A stretch of DNA of 64,000 nucleotides from Methylobacterium indicum (GTDB lineage Bacteria > Pseudomonadota > Alphaproteobacteria > Rhizobiales > Beijerinckiaceae). Of the stretch, positions 17,285 through 25,565 are shown piece after piece. The stretch spans positions 1 to 64,000 of the forward strand of contig NZ_JTHF01000068.1 in assembly GCF_001043895.1 (NCBI RefSeq), read 5' to 3'. Position 1 is the first letter of the stretch. Every line of letters starts with the position of its first letter. The notes under the pieces were generated by a model. It did no database searches and had not been told where the DNA came from. It saw only the letters and a program-made list of their open reading frames with translations. A program made the position numbers and the translations under genes.

Positions 17285-18265
17285 ATGGGGTATTACCAGA
17301 ACATCTACACGCAGATCCAAGTCCATCCGCTCCACCCGGAGGCCGGCGTCGAGATCCCGGAGATCGAGAACCGCGTCGGCAAGGGCGGCTTCAACTATCT
17401 CGCCGGCCTCGTCGGCAACGCCCAGATCGGCCCGATCTACCTCGGCACCCTCGGCACCCTGTCGTTGGCCTGCGGGTTCGTCGCCTTCGAGATCATCGGG
17501 CTCAACATGTGGGCCTCGGTGAACTGGGACCCGGTCCAGTTCGTCCGCCAGCTGCCCTGGCTCGCCCTCGAGCCGCCCCGCCCCGAATACGGGCTCAAGA
17601 TCCTGCCGCCGCTGGCCGAGGGCGGGTGGTGGCTGATGGCCGGCTTCTTCCTCACCGCCTCGATCCTGCTGTGGTGGGTCCGGCTCTTTCGCCGCGCCCG
17701 GGCGCTGGGCCTCGGCTACCACGTGCCCTGGGCCTTCGCCTCGGCGATCTGGCTCTACCTGGTGCTCGGCTTCATCCGGCCGATCCTGATGGGGAGCTGG
17801 AGCGAGGCGGTGCCGTTCGGGATCTTCCCGCACCTCGACTGGACCGCCGCGTTCTCGCTGCGCTACGGCAACCTGTTCTACAACCCGTTCCACATGCTCT
17901 CGATCGTCTTCCTGTACGGGTCGACGATGCTGTTTGCCATGCACGGCGCCACCATCCTGGCCGTGAGCCGCTACGGCGGCGAGCGGGAGATCGAGCAGAT
18001 CGTCGATCGCGGCACCGCGACCGAGCGCGCCGCCCTGTTCTGGCGCTGGACCATGGGCTTTAACGCCACGATGGAATCGGTCCATCGCTGGCTGTGGTGG
18101 TTCGCGTTCCTCACCACGCTGACCGGCGGCATCGGCATCCTCCTCACCGGCACGGTGGTCGACAACTGGTACCTCTGGGCGGTGAAGCACGGCGTCGCGC
18201 CGCATTACCCGCAGATCTACGGCCCGGTGGTGGATCCGCTCGCGAATCCGGGAGGCACGCCATGA
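17285..18265 (+). CDS. pufM: Photosynthetic reaction centre M subunit
   Basis: A 326-residue five-helix partner of PufL. It begins [12 protein letters not shown], typical of M subunits with a bound cytochrome, and contains [36 protein letters not shown] and the C-terminal [20 protein letters not shown] helix. The iron-ligand Glu lies in the [13 protein letters not shown] loop. The 3' end overlaps pufC (ATGA). Confidence 0.97.
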   Translation: MGYYQNIYTQIQVHPLHPEAGVEIPEIENRVGKGGFNYLAGLVGNAQIGPIYLGTLGTLSLACGFVAFEIIGLNMWASVNWDPVQFVRQLPWLALEPPRPEYGLKILPPLAEGGWWLMAGFFLTASILLWWVRLFRRARALGLGYHVPWAFASAIWLYLVLGFIRPILMGSWSEAVPFGIFPHLDWTAAFSLRYGNLFYNPFHMLSIVFLYGSTMLFAMHGATILAVSRYGGEREIEQIVDRGTATERAALFWRWTMGFNATMESVHRWLWWFAFLTTLTGGIGILLTGTVVDNWYLWAVKHGVAPHYPQIYGPVVDPLANPGGTP

Positions 18266-19308
18266 AGCTCGCGCTCCAAATCCTCGGCGTCGTGGTGGCG
18301 GTGCTGCTCACCGGCGCGATGTTCGGGACCGCGGGCTGGACCCGGCCCCCGGTCCGTTCCGAGCAGACGGGTTTTCGCGGCACCGGCATGGTGCAGGTGC
18401 AGAACCCCCGTACCCTGGCGGTCAAGCTCGAGGAGAACGCCGCGCCGGCGCCCCAGGACCCGGTCCCGCCCGGCGGCGAACCGGCGACGCAGACCTACCA
18501 GAACGTCAAGGTGCTGACCGACCTCTCGACCGACCAGTTCAACCGCGTGATGGCCTCGATCACCGAGTGGGTCGCCCCCGAGCAGGGCTGCGCCTATTGC
18601 CACAACGTCGAGAACATGGCCGACGACAGCGTCTATGCGAAGACCGTGGCGCGCTCGATGCTCCGCATGGTCCGCCACATCAACGCGGACTGGAAGAACC
18701 ACGTCGGCGAGACCGGCGTGACCTGCTACACCTGCCACCGCGGCAATCCGGTGCCGCAGGCGGTCTGGCACGACAATCCCGGGCCGCCCCACGCGCAGGG
18801 CTTCGCCGCCCGCGCCAACGGCCAGAACCACCCGGCCCCGGAGGCCGGCCTGACCTCCCTCAACGTCGATCCGTTCCAGGGCCTGCTCGATGACAAGGAC
18901 ATCGACCAGAACGCCATCCGGGTCGCGGCCCGCACGGCGCTGCCCACCAGCCCGTCGAAGCCGATCCAGACCACGGAGAAGACCTACGCCCTGATGATCC
19001 ACATGGCGGAGGGCTTGGGCGTCAACTGCACCTACTGCCACAACACCCGTGCCTTCTTCTCCTGGGACGAGAGCACTCCGAAGCGCGTCACCGCCTGGCA
19101 CGGCATCCGGATGGTGCGCGACATCAACGGCAACTACATCACGCCGCTGACGCCGGTGCTGCCGGAGGCGCGCCTCGGGCCCGAGGGCGATCCGCCCAAG
19201 GCCAACTGCACCACCTGCCACCAGGGCTTGGCGAAGCCCCTCAACGGCGCCCAGATGCTGAAGGACTATCCCGAGCTCGCCGGAGGACCGATGCCGAAGG
19301 CCCCGTGA
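18262..19308 (+). CDS. pufC: Tetraheme reaction centre cytochrome c subunit
   Basis: A 348-residue periplasmic tetraheme cytochrome that reduces the oxidised special pair. Four c-type heme motifs are visible: CAYCH, CYTCH, CTYCH and CTTCH. The N-terminal helix ([20 protein letters not shown]) lacks the lipobox cysteine found in lipid-anchored homologues, so an uncleaved helix probably anchors it. The start overlaps the pufM stop, with GGAGG upstream. A strong hairpin 27 bp downstream ends the transcription unit. Confidence 0.97.
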   Translation: MKLALQILGVVVAVLLTGAMFGTAGWTRPPVRSEQTGFRGTGMVQVQNPRTLAVKLEENAAPAPQDPVPPGGEPATQTYQNVKVLTDLSTDQFNRVMASITEWVAPEQGCAYCHNVENMADDSVYAKTVARSMLRMVRHINADWKNHVGETGVTCYTCHRGNPVPQAVWHDNPGPPHAQGFAARANGQNHPAPEAGLTSLNVDPFQGLLDDKDIDQNAIRVAARTALPTSPSKPIQTTEKTYALMIHMAEGLGVNCTYCHNTRAFFSWDESTPKRVTAWHGIRMVRDINGNYITPLTPVLPEARLGPEGDPPKANCTTCHQGLAKPLNGAQMLKDYPELAGGPMPKAP

Positions 19309-19335
19309 GGCCGCACCCCTCCGGCCACCTGAGAC

Positions 19336-19368
19336 AGGCCCCGGTTCCGACAGGAGCCGGGGCCTTCT
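19336..19368 (+). terminator. Terminator after pufC
   Basis: A 12-bp stem with one G-T wobble (19336-19347 paired with 19354-19365), built on AGGCCCCGG / CCGGGGCCT with a 6-nt loop, followed by TTCT. It lies 27 bp past the pufC stop and likely ends the superoperon. Confidence 0.7.
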
Positions 19369-19588
19369 CGGATACGGTGATCATCAATGTCGGGAAATCG
19401 ATTGCCGACGATCGAAATGTATTGGATGTGCCGTTGTTGCTGATCTTCCTTCCCGTCATCTCATGACGATTTGCCGCAGTGGCGGATTGGAGAGGTCGAA
19501 GAGTTGGATTGAAGCGTGCGACGGCATTCCGCCACCCGTGCGCCCATCAACCGACCGCCCTGCGGGGCGCCACGAGGAGGCAACGGCC

Positions 19589-19765
19589 ATGGGCGATTCC
19601 GGCCTGATCTACATGCTCGCCTTCACGACCTTCGCGCTCGTCATCCTGTTCCTGATCTGGCAGCGCATGCGCGTCCAGCGCGCCAAGGAGACCGGCGAGC
19701 GCTCGACCTTCACCGACCATCATGGCGGCGCGCCGCGGCCGCATCAGGGGGTGGACCCGCGGTGA
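19589..19765 (+). CDS. 58-residue single-span membrane protein downstream of puf
   Basis: The ATG at 19589 is preceded by GAGGAGG at 8 nt and opens MGDSGLIYMLAFTTFALVIL, one transmembrane helix, followed by a positively charged, hydrophilic tail (QRMRVQRAKE, then a His- and Pro-rich end). A longer in-frame start at 19463 lacks a ribosome binding site. It sits behind the puf terminator, so it has its own promoter or depends on read-through. Nothing in the sequence gives a function. Confidence 0.6.
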   Translation: MGDSGLIYMLAFTTFALVILFLIWQRMRVQRAKETGERSTFTDHHGGAPRPHQGVDPR

Positions 19766-19821
19766 GGCGAGGCATCCGAGGATCGAAATGCCCGGGGTCG
19801 CAAGGCGCGTCGTGCATGTAG

Positions 19822-19962
19822 CGCTCCCCCGCGAACCACAGGGCTGTCTGGACACACTTTCGAGATAAAAAGAGCGCGGGTTTCTCGGCTCCCCGCGGCT
19901 GGGGAGCGGAGAAACCCGCGCTTTTCCTTTCTTCCGGACAGTCACGCGCAGATTGGGGAGCG
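19822..19962. repeat. Palindromic element of the intergenic family
   Basis: The ends (CGCTCCCC at 19822, GGGGAGCG to 19962) are inverted, and an inner pair (GGGCTGTCTGGAC / CCGGACAGTC) repeats this. The core is a long hairpin at 19867-19930 built on GCGCGGGTTTCTC / GAGAAACCCGCGC and ending in CTTTTCCTTT. It shares segments with the elements at 8913 and 62731. It may also act as a terminator. Confidence 0.7.
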
Positions 19963-20197
19963 TTCTCTTGCAAGCGATCAAGCCTGTTTGACCAGATCGA
20001 CAGTCTTCATACCCTGCTTGTCACTTCGGTGCCGCGCAGCCGAACCCGGAATCCGGAGCCGCGGCTGGTTCAGAACTAAGCGACCTCGCTCCGCTTCATC
20101 CGCCACCACCCGAGTATCCGGATCCCGGGCTCCGCGATGCGGTCCCTGAATGACAAGCAGGGCATCAAATCTGTCGCGTGTGACCGGGCCTGACCTC

Positions 20198-20413
20198 AGA
20201 GCCTGTTTGATTGGCACAAGCACTCAATCCCACGTGCGACCTCATCCTGAGGTGACAGTCCATCGAAGATGGACTGGCCTCGAAGGAGGGCTCCAGGGAT
20301 TGCGAGACTTCCGGAGTTCTCCTTCGAGGCTCCTTTCAGTCGCACCTCAGGATGAGGTCGCGGGTTGGAAAAAATTTCCTCGTAATTTTTTCGTCGCACG
20401 TCAAACAGGCTCT
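20198..20413. mobile_element. MITE-like inverted-repeat element
   Basis: A 216-bp non-coding element bounded by 13-bp perfect terminal inverted repeats, AGAGCCTGTTTGA (20198-20210) and its complement (20401-20413). A 19-bp perfect inner inverted repeat, GCGACCTCATCCTGAGGTG, lies at 20236-20254 and 20343-20361, with a smaller hairpin AGTCCATC-GAA-GATGGACT between. TCA next to each end could be a short target duplication. The CCTCATCCTGAGG motif is common in rhizobial intergenic repeats. No transposase is present, so any mobility would be in trans. Confidence 0.65.
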
Positions 20414-20442
20414 CAGAGACAGGTCATGAGCGAATTCGCCGA

Positions 20443-22002
20443 CTATTTCTCCGCCCGGTTCGGCGTCTTGATCTGTCCGTAGACCACGCCGGCAAAGCTG
20501 CCGATCGTCGTCGGCCAGTCGAGCCCGGTGGCCTTGTGGTCGGCCACCTGGCAGAAGGTGGCGGTCAGCCCGTTGACGAGGTCGGCCGAGCTCGCCTGCG
20601 GGGCGGCCTGGCGCACGGCCGGCAGCAGCGTGGCGATGCGGGGCAGCATCTGCTCGGCCTTCAGGTCCTTGAGCTGGCCGGCTGCGTCGGCGGTCTTCAG
20701 GGCCGCGGCGAGCGTCGGATCCGAGACGGTCTCGCAGGGCGCGTTGCCGGCCAGCATCGTCTGGGTGTCGGTGCGAAGGCTCGCGACCTGGCCGGGCTCG
20801 GCGGTCGGCGGGGCCTGGTTGCCGAAGGTCTGGCGGACGTAGTTCGTCACCGCCGCCACCTCGGCGTCGGTCATGCCGACGCCGACCGCCGGCATCGCCG
20901 CATACTCGCCCTTGGCGTCGAGGCCGCCGAGGATCACCCGGATCATCGTCTCCGGGCCCTTGGCGAGCACCGCGCCGTTGCCGGCGAGCGCGGGGATCGC
21001 CCCCGGCATGCCCTGGCCGTCCGGCCGGTGGCAGGCGACGCAGCGGTTGAGGTAGGTGTCGGCGCCCGGCGCCGCCGAGGCCGACTTGAAGTCCGACTTC
21101 ACGTCGGTCGTATAGGTGGGTTTGGGCGCCAGGGTCTTGAGGTAGACCGCGATGGCGCGCACGTCGTCGTCGGTCATCTTGCTCAGGCTCTCCTCGACGA
21201 CCTGCCGCATCGGTCCGGCGACCACGCCGGCGCGGCCGGGCGCGGCGCCCGTCTTGAGGTAGGTGAAGAGCTGGTCCTCGCTCCACTTGCCCAGCCCTTC
21301 CTTGTCGTCGCCCGACAGGTTGGGCGCGTACCAGCCGTCGATCGTGCCGCCCTCGAGATAGCCGCTCCACTGCGAGGCGCCGACGAGCTTGCTGCCGTTG
21401 TGGCATGCACCGCAATGGCCCGGCCCCTCGACCAGGTAGGCGCCGCGATTGACCTGCTCGCTCGCCTTCGGGTCCGGCTTGAAGCGGCCCTCGGTGAAGA
21501 AGGCGAGGCGCCAGGCGAGCAGCCCCTCGCGGATGCTGAACGGGAAGGCGATGTCGGCCGGTTTGCGGGGCGCGTTCACCGGCTCGAGGGAGAACAGGTA
21601 GGCCTTGATCGCCCGCACGTCCTCGTCGGTCAGCCGCGTGTACCAGGGGAAGGGAAAGGCCGGGTAGAGGTAGCTGCCGCTCTTGGTGATGCCCTCGTGC
21701 ATGGCGCGCTTGAAGTCGTCGTCGCTCCAGCTGCCGATGCCGGTTTCCTTGTCGGGGGTGATGTTCGGGGTGGCGAGCTTGCCGATGCCGCCCGGGAAGT
21801 TGATGTAGAGGCCGCCCGCGAAGGGCTTGCCCCCCGGCGCCGTGTGGCACGCCACGCAATCGCCGGCGGTGGCGAGGTAGCGGCCCTTGTCGACGAGGTC
21901 GGAGGGGGCCGGCTGCGCCAGGGCCGCGCCGGCCGCGAGGCCGACGGCGCTGGATCCGACGAGGGCGATGAGCAGGCGGCGGGTGACGGGCTGGCGGCGC
22001 AT
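20443..22002 (-). CDS. Secreted triheme cytochrome c (alcohol dehydrogenase cytochrome-subunit type)
   Basis: A 519-residue protein with a signal peptide (basic MRRQPVTRRLL, hydrophobic core, cut near AALAQP). Three heme sites are present: CVACH near residue 50, CGACH near 200 and CVACH near 340, each with the Met-containing surroundings of class I cytochromes. The layout resembles the membrane-bound alcohol/gluconate dehydrogenase cytochrome subunit, but no dehydrogenase gene is nearby, so its electron donor is unknown. A C-terminal tail of ~110 residues after the third heme has no heme motif. The ATG at 22002 follows GGAGGAAG. It is cotranscribed with the 87-codon gene 17 bp upstream. Its position inside the PGC suggests, but does not prove, a link to photosynthetic electron flow. 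Confidence 0.85.
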   Translation of the reverse strand: MRRQPVTRRLLIALVGSSAVGLAAGAALAQPAPSDLVDKGRYLATAGDCVACHTAPGGKPFAGGLYINFPGGIGKLATPNITPDKETGIGSWSDDDFKRAMHEGITKSGSYLYPAFPFPWYTRLTDEDVRAIKAYLFSLEPVNAPRKPADIAFPFSIREGLLAWRLAFFTEGRFKPDPKASEQVNRGAYLVEGPGHCGACHNGSKLVGASQWSGYLEGGTIDGWYAPNLSGDDKEGLGKWSEDQLFTYLKTGAAPGRAGVVAGPMRQVVEESLSKMTDDDVRAIAVYLKTLAPKPTYTTDVKSDFKSASAAPGADTYLNRCVACHRPDGQGMPGAIPALAGNGAVLAKGPETMIRVILGGLDAKGEYAAMPAVGVGMTDAEVAAVTNYVRQTFGNQAPPTAEPGQVASLRTDTQTMLAGNAPCETVSDPTLAAALKTADAAGQLKDLKAEQMLPRIATLLPAVRQAAPQASSADLVNGLTATFCQVADHKATGLDWPTTIGSFAGVVYGQIKTPNRAEK

Positions 22003-22019
22003 CGGGGCTTCCTCCGGGG

Positions 22020-22283
22020 TTATGGGGCGGCGGAGCGCAACCGCAGCCAGAGATCGGCGACATGGGCGGCGCCCGCCCCCGCGAGGGCGGCGGCGAGCCA
22101 GAATCCGGGTGCCCCGGCGAGGACGAGGCGCAGGGCGAGCATCAGGCAGGCCCCGGAGGCGAGGTTGATCAGGAGGGCGGTCCGTCCCGGTCCGCGCCGC
22201 CACAGGGCGAGGTATCCGGCCTCCGCGGCGACGATCACCAGCGCGACATCGACGATGTGACCGGTGGTCAGGAGGTCAGGCAC
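22020..22283 (-). CDS. 87-residue three-helix membrane protein upstream of cytochrome c
   Basis: A small hydrophobic protein with three predicted spans: HIVDVALVIVAAEAGYLAL, LLINLASGACLMLALRLVL and WLAAALAGAGAAHVADLWL. It starts at MPDLLTTG and ends 17 bp before the cytochrome c start, forming a two-gene unit on the minus strand. The 247 bp upstream of it hold no gene; a TTGACA-like box is on the minus strand at 22509-22514 without a clear -10. A membrane anchor or quinone-side partner for the cytochrome is possible. No family is recognised. Confidence 0.6.
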   Translation of the reverse strand: MPDLLTTGHIVDVALVIVAAEAGYLALWRRGPGRTALLINLASGACLMLALRLVLAGAPGFWLAAALAGAGAAHVADLWLRLRSAAP

Positions 22284-22530
22284 GCATCAATCCTCCTGCA
22301 GGCATCGCTGATGCGCAGTCGATCGGGGAGGTAACGTAGGAAACGGTCGGGTCCAGCCCTGCAAACTCGAAAAGCATGGTGCGTGTTCACTGGAAGCCCG
22401 TCGCGGTTCACGATGTCGCATGCACTTCGTTCCGGTCCCGTGCGATCCGATTTTTCGCGAGCGAAGTCGTGCGCCGGATCGGGGACATGCAAGGCACCCC
22501 CGCCCGTGTGTCAATGCTTGGGACCGCGAG

Positions 22531-23007
22531 TCAGAACGGCCCGTTCAGCCGCACGATCGACCGGTTGAGCATGGCCGCGATGCCGACCCAGACGAGGTAG
22601 GGCAGGAGCAGCAGCGCCCCGAGGCCGGAATGCCGCCCGACGACCAGGATCAGCGCCACCACCGACAGCCACAGAGCCGCAACCTCGACGAGCGCCCAGT
22701 CCGGCCGGCGCATGCGGAAGAACACCCCGCTCCAGGCGATGTTGAGGAGGCCGTTGATCCCGAAGGCGACGACGAGCCAGGCCCGCTCGCGCCCCTCCGG
22801 GGCGGCGTTCCAGGCCAGGACCCCGGCGATGGCGGTCAGCGTGAAGATGGTGGTCCAGACCGGGCCGAACGCCCAGTCGGGCGGCTTCCAGGACGGCACC
22901 CGCAGGCTGCGGTACCAGGGGCCGAGCGCCGTCAGCCACGCGCCCGCCGCCGCGACGACGATGGCCGCGAGCGCCGCGACGACGATCGGGGTCCAGCCCC
23001 CGCTCAC
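22531..23007 (-). CDS. tspO: TspO/MBR-family tryptophan-rich sensory protein
   Basis: A 158-residue five-helix outer-membrane/translocator family protein that binds porphyrins. In Rhodobacter sphaeroides TspO modulates photosynthesis gene expression. Typical motifs are WYRSLRVPSWKPPDWAFGPVWT in the first third and FGINGLLNIAWSGVFF and RRPDWALVEV later. The start is a GTG at 23007 that overlaps the bchP stop (GTGA), so translation is coupled to bchP. The upstream open frame belongs to bchP DNA and is not part of this gene. Confidence 0.92.
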   Translation of the reverse strand: MSGGWTPIVVAALAAIVVAAAGAWLTALGPWYRSLRVPSWKPPDWAFGPVWTTIFTLTAIAGVLAWNAAPEGRERAWLVVAFGINGLLNIAWSGVFFRMRRPDWALVEVAALWLSVVALILVVGRHSGLGALLLLPYLVWVGIAAMLNRSIVRLNGPF

Positions 23008-24182
23008 GGCGACACCCAGCGGAAGAGATGCGCGAGGTCCTTGAAGAAGATCCGGGCATGGGCTGCGGGTTTCGCCCGCACCAGTTCCTTGTTCATGTAG
23101 GCGTCCCAGGTCAGCGACTGCACGTCGGGATCGCGGCAGATGCTGACGAAGCGCTCGCGTAACGCATCGTTGCGGTACCAGACCGATTGCATCAGCCGCA
23201 GGATCCAGAACACCCGACCATGCGCCTTGAGGAAGCGCTTCCGCGCCTGGGCCAAGGCGCGCGGGTTGCCGGTGGCCAGGAAATCGTGCGCGGCCTCCGC
23301 CGCGAGGCGCCCGCCGAACATCGCGTAGTAGATGCCCTCGCCCGAGGCCGGAGCGACGAGGCCGGCGGCATCCCCCGTCAGCAGCACGTCGCGGCCGTTG
23401 TCGAACCGTGCGAGGGGCTTCAGCGGCAGCGGCGCACCCTCGCGCCGGATCGTCTCGCCGCGATCGAGCCCGGTCGCCGCGCGCAGGCGCCCGACGGCGC
23501 CCCGCAATGAGAACCCCTTGCGGGCGCTGCCGGTGCCGATGCTCAGCGTGTCGCCGTGCGGGAAGATCCAGGCGTAGAAATCCGGCGAGAGGACGCCCTG
23601 GTAGTAGACATCGCACCGCGCGCCCTCGACGGCGCCGTCCGGCGGCGTGCGGACGATCTCGTGATAGGCGAAGACCTGCCGCATCCGGGCATGGGCGGGG
23701 ATCTCCTGGCGCCCGACCGCCGAGTTGGCGCCGTCGGCCCCGATGACGAGGCGGGTGCGCAACGACGCCTCCGTGCCGCCCGCGTCGCGGTAATGCAGCG
23801 TGACCGGTCCGTCGCCGTCACGGGCGAGGCGCAGATAGGTGCCGGTCACCCGCTCGGCCCCGGCGAGCGCCGCGCGGGCGCGGAGCCACTCGTCGAAGGG
23901 CCCGCGATCGACCATGCCGACGAAGCCCTCGCCGACGGGCATGTCCACGGCACGGTCCTTGGGCGAGACCATGCGGGCGGAGCGGATCTTGGCCACCAGC
24001 AGCGCGTCGGGGATCGCGAAGTCGCGGATCAGCCGCGGCGGGATCGCGCCGCCGCAGGGCTTGATGCGACCGGCCCGGTCGAGCAGCACCACCCGGCGGC
24101 CGAGCCGCGCGAGGTCCGCCGCCGCCGTGGCTCCGGCCGGCCCGCCTCCCACCACCACCGCGTCGAGGATCGTCTCGTCCAT
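23004..24182 (-). CDS. bchP: Geranylgeranyl reductase for bacteriochlorophyll tail
   Basis: A 392-residue FAD-dependent reductase that converts the geranylgeranyl tail to phytyl in three steps. The N-terminal FAD/NADPH motif VVVGGGPAGATAAADLA is followed by the reductase block KPCGGAIPPRLI, DRGPFDEWLRARA, and VLLTGDAAGLVAPASGEGI for FAD binding. It is third in the bchG-PucC-like-bchP-tspO unit, 48 bp after the PucC-like gene. Confidence 0.95.
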   Translation of the reverse strand: MDETILDAVVVGGGPAGATAAADLARLGRRVVLLDRAGRIKPCGGAIPPRLIRDFAIPDALLVAKIRSARMVSPKDRAVDMPVGEGFVGMVDRGPFDEWLRARAALAGAERVTGTYLRLARDGDGPVTLHYRDAGGTEASLRTRLVIGADGANSAVGRQEIPAHARMRQVFAYHEIVRTPPDGAVEGARCDVYYQGVLSPDFYAWIFPHGDTLSIGTGSARKGFSLRGAVGRLRAATGLDRGETIRREGAPLPLKPLARFDNGRDVLLTGDAAGLVAPASGEGIYYAMFGGRLAAEAAHDFLATGNPRALAQARKRFLKAHGRVFWILRLMQSVWYRNDALRERFVSICRDPDVQSLTWDAYMNKELVRAKPAAHARIFFKDLAHLFRWVSP

Positions 24183-24230
24183 GGCCGTGCCTCCCGTCCG
24201 GGCCGCGCCCCGCAGCCGGATCGTGTCGTG

Positions 24231-25565
24231 TCAGACCGCGTGCCGCACCGACAGGCTCCCGAGCGGCGGCGCGCTCATGGCGGGCCGCCCGATCCGGGCG
24301 GCGAGCCCGGCCGCGACGAGGAACAGGGCCGCCTCCGTGACGAAGACCACCGCGTAGGCCAGCACCACCGTGCCGAAGGCGAGGCGGGCGAGATCGACGC
24401 CCGCCGCGCCCAGGAAGCCGCCGAGCCCGAAGGCGATGCCCTGCGCCGCGCCCCACACCCCCATGCGGGTGCCGTGGCGGCTCTCGCCGTCCGGGGCGCC
24501 GCCATGGCCGGCGAGCGCCATCATCGAGCCGATCGCCGCCACCGCGAACATGCCGTTGAACAGGCCGAGCCCGGCGATGCAGGCCCGCAGCGGCGCGCCC
24601 GGCCCGGCAAAGCCGCAGGCCGCGATGGCGACGAGGGCGGCCGCCGAACCGAGACAGCCGGCGATGGTCCAAAGCCGCAGCGAGGCCAGTCTCCCGCGCC
24701 CGTTGGCGGTGACGAGCGCCACCAGGACCATGCCGGCAAGCACGCCGCCGTTCTGCAGGCCCGAGAGCTTGGTGGTCGCCCCCGGCGAGAGCGCGAAGAC
24801 GAGGCCGGCGAAGGGTTCGAGAATCAGCTCCTGGGCGCTGTAGGCGAGCATCGCCAGGAACACGAACACCGTGAAGCGACGCGCCTCCGGCTCGGCCCAG
24901 ACTTCCGCCAGCACCTTCGCGAAGGGCCGCGCCGGCCCGGGCCTCTCCGGGGCCCGGGCGCGGGGCGGCTCGACGCCCCACAGGGCGAGGAGCGCGACCA
25001 GGAAGGCGATCAGCGACACGCCGCCCGAGACCGCGACGAGGCGCTCGCCCGAGAACGGGTCGAGCAGGTGCCCGGCGGTCGGCGCGGTGACGACGAAGCC
25101 GGCGATCATCATGATCCAGACGATCGTCGCGGCCGCGCCGCGGCGATGGGGCGCGACGCCGGTCGAGAGCAGGACCAGGAGCGAGGTGCCGGCCGCCCCG
25201 ACCCCGATGCCGACGGCGAGGAAGGACAGGACGAGGAGGGAGAAGCCGATCGCCGGCTGCCCGGAGAGGAGGGCGGTGCCGAGCGCCGCCCCGGTCCCGC
25301 CGAGGGCGAGGAGGGCCATGCCGCCGACGATCCAGGGCGTGCGGCGCCGGCCGAGATCCGAGCCGTAGCCCCAGCGCGGGCGCAGCGCCTGCACGGCGTA
25401 GTGCAGAGCCACCAACCCGCCGGGCAGGGCGGCGGGGAGCGCCAGTTCCACCACCATCACCCGGTTGAGGGTGGAGGTGATCAGCACCACGATGGCGCCC
25501 AAAGCGGTCTGGACGAGGCCGAGACGGACGATGGTGCCCCAGCCGAAACCCTGCGGCGTGATCAT
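24231..25565 (-). CDS. PucC-family (BCH2) transporter-like membrane protein
   Basis: A 444-residue, ~12-helix major-facilitator-superfamily protein of the BCH2/PucC branch. It has the N-terminal TLNRVMVVELALPA and YGSDLGRRRTPWI motifs. In other phototrophs the bchG-orf-bchP neighbour affects bacteriochlorophyll synthesis and may carry pigments or intermediates. It is a paralogue of lhaA at 38.1 kb (TLNRVMIVELDVPA). The start at 25565 overlaps the bchG stop (ATGA). An assembly or pigment-delivery role is inferred from the family. Confidence 0.88.
   Translation of the reverse strand: MITPQGFGWGTIVRLGLVQTALGAIVVLITSTLNRVMVVELALPAALPGGLVALHYAVQALRPRWGYGSDLGRRRTPWIVGGMALLALGGTGAALGTALLSGQPAIGFSLLVLSFLAVGIGVGAAGTSLLVLLSTGVAPHRRGAAATIVWIMMIAGFVVTAPTAGHLLDPFSGERLVAVSGGVSLIAFLVALLALWGVEPPRARAPERPGPARPFAKVLAEVWAEPEARRFTVFVFLAMLAYSAQELILEPFAGLVFALSPGATTKLSGLQNGGVLAGMVLVALVTANGRGRLASLRLWTIAGCLGSAAALVAIAACGFAGPGAPLRACIAGLGLFNGMFAVAAIGSMMALAGHGGAPDGESRHGTRMGVWGAAQGIAFGLGGFLGAAGVDLARLAFGTVVLAYAVVFVTEAALFLVAAGLAARIGRPAMSAPPLGSLSVRHAV

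Larger units (their letters stand above)
19766..20442. other. 677-bp gene-free spacer between the 58-codon ORF and cytochrome c
   Basis: It holds the palindromic element at 19822-19962 and the inverted-repeat element at 20198-20413. The stretch between them (19963-20197) shows no RBS-preceded frame, tRNA or strong promoter. It lies between two transcription units ending towards each other. Confidence 0.6.
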
